Positions 22,312-27,394 of a DNA stretch of 27,394 nucleotides are shown in pieces (the stretch's first letter is position 1; the number at the start of each line of letters is the position of its first letter). This stretch comes from Sutterella sp. (lineage in GTDB: Bacteria; Pseudomonadota; Gammaproteobacteria; Burkholderiales; Burkholderiaceae_F): contig DXSO01000007.1 of the NCBI GenBank assembly GCA_019410445.1, forward strand, positions 1 through 27,394. Direction: 5' to 3'. The notes beneath the pieces were generated by a model. That model was given only the letters and a program-made list of their open reading frames with translations, did not search any database and was not told the origin of the DNA. A program made the translations under genes and the position numbers.

Positions 22312-24573
22312 ATGGTTCAGTCCCTCAGTACGGCGAAGTCGATATGTACGAAGCTGGGCGCTGTGATTGTCATTTTGCTTTGTGGCCTCGGCGTCGTGAA
22401 TGCCCAAAAAATTGATGAAAATAAACCTCGCCTGGGTTTGGTGCTTTCTGGTGGAGGCGCTCGAGGATTTGCGCATATCGGTGCATTGAAGGCGCTCGAG
22501 GAGCTTCACGTACGGTTTGACGTGATCGCTGGTACAAGCATGGGAGCGATGGTTGGAGGAGCATATGCCGCAGGCTACAGCGCCAAACAGATTGAAGAGA
22601 TTACGCTTGCGGTGAATTGGCCTCGTATGTTTGCACCCAATCCAGATCGAGAACGTATGGACTGGCAGGGTAAGAATGATGATCGTCGCGGTTATGGCCC
22701 ATTGCAGATTGGATTGACAAAAAATGGGTTGGAATTTCCAGGACAAGTCGTGCCGTCTCAGGAACTCAATATTTTTTTGCAGCGATCCACTCAGTCGTTC
22801 AATAGTATTTTTGATCTTTCTCAGTTGGACATTCCTTTTGCAGCTGTGGCCACAGATTTAGAAACGGGACAGGCTGTGGTTCTTCAGAAGGAAATCTCGT
22901 TGGCGCAAGCCATGCGTTGCTCTATGTCGGTTCCCGGAGCTTTTCGACCAGTGGAGCACAAAGGGCGAATTCTTGTTGACGGAGGACTAACTGATAACTT
23001 GCCGATAGATGTTGCTCGAGACATGGGAGCGCACGCTGTTGTAGCCATTAACGTAGGGACACCTCTGGGAACGAGAGAAACGATTCGGGGTGTCGTGGGC
23101 GTTATGGGGCAAGTGGTTAATTTACTGACGGAGCAGAATGTTCGTAAATCATTGGCTTCGCTTCGGCCACAGGATATCTATATCGAACCCAACCTAGGAA
23201 AGCTTTCTTCCGGTGATTTTTTGCGATCTCGTGAAATTATTGAGATTGGATATAAGGCTGTAATGGATCAGAAGGAGCGGTTTGAGCCTTATAGAGAAGA
23301 TTCAGCTGAATATGCCCTTTATCAAAGCGACCGATATGCAAAGACCATCAATGATGGGGAACACCATATTTCTGCGGTTAAAGTTGTTGGGCTGAAGCGG
23401 GTAAATCCTGAGCGTGTGCTTGCCATTGCAGATATCGATACCGATAAACCAGTCAGCAATGAAGATGCTGCTGAGTCTGCACGCAATGTGTGGGCTAGCG
23501 GAGACTTTATGAATGTGCCGTTTCGGTTTGAGCCAGGTCCAAACAAGACGGAGGTGTTGGTTTTCGAACCAGAAGAAAAAACAATCGGATATTCAACATT
23601 GCGCTTCGGAGGAAATGTTCAGTCAGATTTCCAATCCTCCAATACATTCAATGTACTGCTCTCACATACATGGGGATGGCTTAATGATTGGGGCGGTCAA
23701 TGGCGCAATGAAATTCAGGTTGGAGAAATCAAGAGGTTCCTTTCGGAATTTCGTCAGCCGATCGGTGAAGCAGGTAATTGGTTTATGGCTCCTCGCATGA
23801 GTTATCAGTGGGAGCCGTTTGATTTGTATCTTGGCGAGGGGAAAACTCCTGTGGGTAAGTTCAGAACGGAAACATTTGAATCTGGGTTGTTCATGGGTTA
23901 TGAGTTCCCTAGGCTGGGTCGACTGGCGGTGGGAGGCGGGTGGTACGAAAGCAAGATTCGTACGGAAGCCTTTGTTGAAAATTTGAAGGAACAGGAGTCA
24001 TCGACTTTTTTATCCGTCCGAGCAAATTTCGATACGTTGGATGATTCGAGTTTTCCTAGAAAGGGCTTTTATTTCGACGGAACGCTTACTTATGCCTTTA
24101 ATCCGCACGGTACGGAAGATGGAGGGCATACCAACCCAAATATGCATTACGAAATCGAGGCGGGATTTCCCATTCCGATCGGTCGGTTGACAACGCTGTT
24201 GCTGAGTGGAAAGGGGGCGATGGCAAGTGATGCAGGGAACTACAATCTTGGCGGAGTGTTTAATCTCTCAGGTTCCCCATACGGACGCTATGCCGGTGAT
24301 CGGTTGGCTTTTGGCAGAGTGATGTTGTATCACGATGTGAGTCGAACCATGCGTGAGTTGAGAATGCCGGTTTATCTTGGAGGCACGTTGGAGTTTGGAC
24401 GTGTTTGGAATGGCGTGATCCATGAGAGCATTCCGGGAGAAGAGCAATCATGGCATCGGGCTGCCAGTGTGTTTATAGCCAGCGATACATGGGTGGGTCC
24501 CATGTATTTGGTGCTTGGTCGTACGTTTGGGGAGAGTACTTCGCTTACCTTTTATTGGGGACACCTTTGGTGA
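22312..24573 (+). CDS. Patatin-like phospholipase with POTRA and outer-membrane barrel (type Vd autotransporter)
   Basis: A 753-residue secreted protein. A signal peptide (about 1-31, hydrophobic GAVIVILLCGLGVV, cleavage near NAQ) precedes a patatin domain. This has the oxyanion loop GGGARG (47-52), nucleophile GTSMG (Ser76) and catalytic Asp223 in DGGLTDNLP. A POTRA-like region follows (about 345-420, with ISAVKVVGLKRVNPERVLAI), then a BamA-type barrel (about 425-753) ending LTFYWGHLW with a terminal aromatic residue. This is the layout of PlpD of Pseudomonas aeruginosa (728 residues). The catalytic dyad is intact, so lipase activity on phospholipid is likely. It is divergent from gltL and converges on the next gene with one base between stop codons. 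Confidence 0.92.
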   Translation: MVQSLSTAKSICTKLGAVIVILLCGLGVVNAQKIDENKPRLGLVLSGGGARGFAHIGALKALEELHVRFDVIAGTSMGAMVGGAYAAGYSAKQIEEITLAVNWPRMFAPNPDRERMDWQGKNDDRRGYGPLQIGLTKNGLEFPGQVVPSQELNIFLQRSTQSFNSIFDLSQLDIPFAAVATDLETGQAVVLQKEISLAQAMRCSMSVPGAFRPVEHKGRILVDGGLTDNLPIDVARDMGAHAVVAINVGTPLGTRETIRGVVGVMGQVVNLLTEQNVRKSLASLRPQDIYIEPNLGKLSSGDFLRSREIIEIGYKAVMDQKERFEPYREDSAEYALYQSDRYAKTINDGEHHISAVKVVGLKRVNPERVLAIADIDTDKPVSNEDAAESARNVWASGDFMNVPFRFEPGPNKTEVLVFEPEEKTIGYSTLRFGGNVQSDFQSSNTFNVLLSHTWGWLNDWGGQWRNEIQVGEIKRFLSEFRQPIGEAGNWFMAPRMSYQWEPFDLYLGEGKTPVGKFRTETFESGLFMGYEFPRLGRLAVGGGWYESKIRTEAFVENLKEQESSTFLSVRANFDTLDDSSFPRKGFYFDGTLTYAFNPHGTEDGGHTNPNMHYEIEAGFPIPIGRLTTLLLSGKGAMASDAGNYNLGGVFNLSGSPYGRYAGDRLAFGRVMLYHDVSRTMRELRMPVYLGGTLEFGRVWNGVIHESIPGEEQSWHRAASVFIASDTWVGPMYLVLGRTFGESTSLTFYWGHLW

Positions 24574-24574
24574 A

Positions 24575-25315
24575 TCAACGGTAACGGGCACAAACGGGGC
24601 AATCGGGATCGCTTGAAAGCTTCAAGCAAGAAAAATCCCAGGAGAGGGTATCGAGGATCAGTAAGTTGCCCACGGAAGGAGGCGTCAAGCCTGCGGCAAT
24701 TTTGAGAGCTTCTTCTGCGGCCATCATGCCGGCTATCGAAGTAACGGGGGCGAGAACCCCAGTCTGGGAAGCTTTGATATCGACTGCGTCATCTTCGGGA
24801 AAAGTGCATTGATAACACGCAGGATTACCGTTGCGGAAATCAAAAACGGCCAATTGAATGCTGTATCGAACGGCAGAGGCAGAAATCAATACCTTACCGA
24901 GAGCTTTAACGGCGCGGTTGCTGGCGTGTCTTGTACGGAAGTTATCGGAGGCATCAATAACAATGTCGCAGTTTTCCGCAATTTGTCGAATTTTTACCTC
25001 ATCCACGTAATCGGTGACAGCTGTCACCGGCACTGTTGGATTAATGGCTTCAAGCGCAATTCGGGCACTTTGAGCCTTGTTCATTCCAAGGCGTTGAGCG
25101 GTATGGAGGATCTGACGAGGTAGATTGGATAGATCAACAACGTCAGAGTCGGCAAGCGTTAAAGCACCTATGCCGCTTTCAACCAATGCCAGAGCGGCGG
25201 GACATCCAACGCCGCCGGCACCAATAATAAGCACGCGGCAAGAGCCGATGCGGTTTTGTCCAACCGAGCCAATTTCATTGAGCAAAATATGCCGACTGTA
25301 GCGTCCGTCGATCAT
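24575..25315 (-). CDS. ThiF/MoeB/HesA-family E1-like adenylyltransferase
   Basis: A 246-residue E1-like enzyme: nucleotide loop GAGGVG (32-37), DASDNFRTRH (121-130) and two zinc-binding cysteine pairs (CYQC 167-170, CPVC 239-242). Such enzymes adenylate the C-terminal Gly-Gly of a sulfur carrier (ThiS, MoaD). The crossover-loop cysteine expected in the segment before GV(L/M)AP is replaced: the protein reads KASQTGVLAP at 181-190. That favours MoeB-type over ThiF-type chemistry, but the gene name stays open. Its ATG overlaps the ctpA stop by 4 bases (ATGA), so it is the last gene of the envC-ctpA operon. Confidence 0.87.
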   Translation of the reverse strand: MIDGRYSRHILLNEIGSVGQNRIGSCRVLIIGAGGVGCPAALALVESGIGALTLADSDVVDLSNLPRQILHTAQRLGMNKAQSARIALEAINPTVPVTAVTDYVDEVKIRQIAENCDIVIDASDNFRTRHASNRAVKALGKVLISASAVRYSIQLAVFDFRNGNPACYQCTFPEDDAVDIKASQTGVLAPVTSIAGMMAAEEALKIAAGLTPPSVGNLLILDTLSWDFSCLKLSSDPDCPVCARYR

Positions 25316-26811
25316 TTCTTGGTCTCTGAGGATGAATCAGTCTTTTTCTTGTTGCGCTCAGCCTTGAGTTTTGCCTGTGTTTCTTCGTGTGTGATGACGT
25401 GCTCACCCTTGAGGAAAGCTTTGGCTTGTTGCAAAGGGAAGTCTTTGTCATCGCCGAAGACATAGCGCAACTTTGGCATGATGCTTTCTTCCTCGGACAT
25501 TGCCTCGTGCTCTTCACTCGGTTTTTCGAGATTTTTCTTATCGTTGGATTGAGAGTCATTTTTTTGAGCTTTTTTCTTGGTGTCATCTTTGACTTCAAGA
25601 TGATGAGCAAGCTCTGATTCTCGAATCGAGAAAGATGGGTAGTTTCCCTCAGGAGTATCGTCAACAGCAATGTCAGGCGTAATTCCAGTGGCCTGGATCG
25701 TACGGCCAGACGGTGTGTAGTAACGAGCAGTAGTGATCTTTACTCCAGTAGTCTGATCCTTTTTCATCCGGATAGGGATGATGGTCTGAACACTGCCCTT
25801 TCCAAAGCTTCTTGTCCCCATGATCGTGGCGCGCTTATGATCCTGCAGGGCTCCAGCAACGATTTCTGAGGCAGAGGCAGAGGCAGAATTAATGAGGACG
25901 ACAACGGGAACCGTTTTGGTGATTTCTGGCAAACGGGCGATATTGTCTTGACTGGTTTTGCCTGTGGCGTAATCCTTTTCAACGGCGGTAAATTTGCGTT
26001 CATCCTCAGGATTGCGCCCGCGGGTGGACACTACGAGGGTGCCTTTTTCAACAAAAGCAGCCGACACACCAATAGCCGAGTTGAGGAGTCCTCCAGAATT
26101 ATTGCGAAGGTCCAGCACAACGCCTTTCAATGGAGTAGCCTTGTTGAGCTTGAATAAGGCATCGGCGACATCAGTTGCTGTTCGTTCCTGGAATTGCGAA
26201 ATGCGAATATAGGCAAGTCCATCACCAAGAGATTTGGATTTCACGGACTGAATCTTGATGATGTCTCTTGTGAGTTTGATGACAATAGGCTGAGCAACCC
26301 CTTTGCGGGCAATGGTGAGCGTGATGGAGGTTTTGGGCTTTCCTCGCATCAGTTTGACATTTTCATTCAAACTTAGGTCTGCGGTTGATTTGCCGTCAAT
26401 TTTGACAATCAGATCGCCAGCCATGACACCAGCTTTGGCTGCAGGGGTATCATCAATGGGGTTGACGACGCGTACGCCTTGAGCATCCTTGGTGACTTCC
26501 AGTCCGAGACCTCCGAATTCACCCATTGTGGACTCTTCCATATCCTTGAAGTCGTTGAAATCGAGATAGGAAGAATGTGGATCAAGGCCCTCGACCATGC
26601 CTCTGATGGCGTTTTCGATTAAATCTTTGCTCGGGACTTCATCGACATAATAATTTTTGATGGTTCCGAAAATATCGGCAAAAAGACCGATTTCTTCAAG
26701 CGGGATATTTTCTTGAGCCTGAGTGTCGGCGGCAAGAGACGATGCGCCAAACAAAGAACTAGAGGCAAGAAGAATGGCAAAAGCGGTGCTTTTGAGTTGT
26801 CGAGAAGTCAT
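25312..26811 (-). CDS. ctpA: Carboxy-terminal processing protease CtpA (S41 family)
   Basis: With the ATG at 26811 the product is 499 residues. It starts with a signal peptide (MTSRQLKSTAFAILLASSSL, cleavage near SLA-AD) and has a PDZ domain around residues 95-180. The S41 protease domain carries VVLDLRNNSGG, the nucleophile motif SASASE (Ser313 by analogy with Prc) and Lys338/Gln342 in FGKGSVQ. The Ser-Lys spacing of 25 matches Prc. A charged Lys/Glu-rich tail of about 90 residues follows. It trims periplasmic proteins. The frame is open to 26943, but that start would run into envC, while the chosen start yields a clean signal peptide. The envC-ctpA order is common in betaproteobacteria. Confidence 0.93.
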   Translation of the reverse strand: MTSRQLKSTAFAILLASSSLFGASSLAADTQAQENIPLEEIGLFADIFGTIKNYYVDEVPSKDLIENAIRGMVEGLDPHSSYLDFNDFKDMEESTMGEFGGLGLEVTKDAQGVRVVNPIDDTPAAKAGVMAGDLIVKIDGKSTADLSLNENVKLMRGKPKTSITLTIARKGVAQPIVIKLTRDIIKIQSVKSKSLGDGLAYIRISQFQERTATDVADALFKLNKATPLKGVVLDLRNNSGGLLNSAIGVSAAFVEKGTLVVSTRGRNPEDERKFTAVEKDYATGKTSQDNIARLPEITKTVPVVVLINSASASASEIVAGALQDHKRATIMGTRSFGKGSVQTIIPIRMKKDQTTGVKITTARYYTPSGRTIQATGITPDIAVDDTPEGNYPSFSIRESELAHHLEVKDDTKKKAQKNDSQSNDKKNLEKPSEEHEAMSEEESIMPKLRYVFGDDKDFPLQQAKAFLKGEHVITHEETQAKLKAERNKKKTDSSSETKK

Positions 26812-26924
26812 GTGTCGTTTCCCGCGGTTGCTGAGCATGTCTTCGACAGCGAAAAATAAATGCACTGTTTGAAGAAGTCTGGTGAACAACCGGTATTTGT
26901 GTTTTTTATTGGCTGTTGCGTGGA

Positions 26925-27394
26925 TTAATTTTTGGCAATCCAACGCGTTGGATCAAAGGGTTTCCCTTTGTATCGAAGTTCGAAGTATAAGCCAGGGGCA
27001 TCCTCACCACCTGAACTGCCGACGCTAGCAATTGTTTCGCCTTGTTTTACAGAGTCTCCCACACTCTTGTAGAGCGTTTCGTTATTGGCGTAGACAGACA
27101 AATAATTTGAGCCATGATCGACGATTAAGAGGTTGCCGAAACCGCGCATCCAATCGGAAAACACGACGGTTCCAGGGCCGGCTGCAACGACATCTTGTCC
27201 TTGTTTGGCTCGAATAAGAAGGCCTCTCCAAGCCAATGTCGAAGCTGCGCCTTCGCGTCTTTGCCCAAATTTTGCAACGATTGTGCCTTTGGTGGGCATG
27301 GTGAGCTTGCCGCGTAATTTTCCAAAGTTGCCCGTGACAGGCGCCACAGTCGTTAGTCGTGGATCTGGTTTGGATGATTGTGCCGTTTGCGTCG
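26925..27394 (-). CDS. envC: EnvC-like murein hydrolase activator, C-terminal LytM domain (partial)
   Basis: The frame is open to the window edge, so the N-terminus (normally signal peptide and coiled coil) is missing. The visible part is a LytM/M23 domain: MPTKGTIVAKFGQRR, GTVVFSDWMRGFGNLLIVDHG and GLYFELRYKGKPFDPTRW. The metal ligands of active M23 peptidases are lost: the HxGxD site reads WRGLLI and the HxH motif reads LYFELR. This degenerate domain is what is known of EnvC, which does not cut peptidoglycan but activates amidases under FtsEX control. It lies upstream of ctpA on the same strand with a 113-base gap. Confidence 0.88.
   Translation of the reverse strand, partial: TQTAQSSKPDPRLTTVAPVTGNFGKLRGKLTMPTKGTIVAKFGQRREGAASTLAWRGLLIRAKQGQDVVAAGPGTVVFSDWMRGFGNLLIVDHGSNYLSVYANNETLYKSVGDSVKQGETIASVGSSGGEDAPGLYFELRYKGKPFDPTRWIAKN

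Noticed and set aside
25868..25890. Tandem GAGGCA hexamer repeat at the CtpA nucleophile motif
   Set aside because: It encodes SASASAS, but alignment with the usual N-xx-SASASE spacing shows no added residues. It is a codon-level coincidence, not an expansion.
26925..27394. Loss of metal ligands in the M23-like domain as a sign of a pseudogene
   Set aside because: EnvC-type activators are naturally degenerate in this domain, and the frame is intact.

Overview
The window reads as an ordinary, densely packed chromosomal segment of a Gram-negative betaproteobacterium. The evidence is LptF/LptG, a Vd-type patatin-autotransporter, the run rplU-rpmA-obgE-proB, the cluster rsmD/ftsY-ppx-ftsE-ftsX-rpoH, and an envC-ctpA-thiF/moeB run. 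Gene content and protein style suggest Burkholderiales, possibly Sutterellaceae (gut-associated), but the genus is only a guess. I see no phage, IS element, CRISPR array or obvious genomic island. No gene-free stretch exceeds 300 bases.

Layout. Positions 1-300 hold the 3' part of tRNA-Ala(GGC), a complete tRNA-Glu(TTC), their terminator, and a set of overlapping hairpins 3' of a short hibernation-factor gene on the minus strand (302-601). An unrecognised RGG-rich protein (822-1289) and a divergent GlpD-like flavoprotein (1519-2985) follow. A strong sigma70-type promoter (3055-3083) and a structured leader precede rplU and rpmA, then obgE and proB, all on plus. proB meets trmL tail to tail with overlapping stop codons.

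From 12146 down to 6246 the minus strand carries ftsY, ppx, ftsE, ftsX, rpoH and trmL. This is the familiar ftsY-ftsE-ftsX-rpoH order with ppx inserted. ftsY and rsmD diverge from overlapping start codons. On plus, rsmD, coaD, an NhaC-type antiporter, lptF and lptG follow. From 21273 down to 17531 lies a SNF2-family helicase whose SWIM zinc-finger N-terminus is out of frame with the rest. Next come an isolated gltL-type ABC ATPase (minus), a patatin/POTRA/barrel protein (plus), and a minus-strand operon running envC (cut by the window edge), ctpA and a ThiF/MoeB-family E1-like enzyme.

Functionally the region combines translation and ribosome maintenance (tRNAs, Hpf, L21, L27, ObgE, TrmL, RsmD), envelope biogenesis and division (FtsY, FtsEX, EnvC, CtpA, LptFG) and stress control (RpoH, Ppx). 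FtsEX normally activates EnvC, and both halves of that system lie in this window, although about 17 kb apart. I did not find a clearly new multi-gene system. The most unusual items are a 28-bp perfect palindrome inside the SNF2 gene, the SNF2 frameshift, a GlpD paralogue that has lost signature residues, an RGG protein with a ribbon-helix-helix-like segment, a five-codon mini-ORF that appears coupled to coaD, and terminator hairpins lying directly against the lptF and SNF2 start codons.
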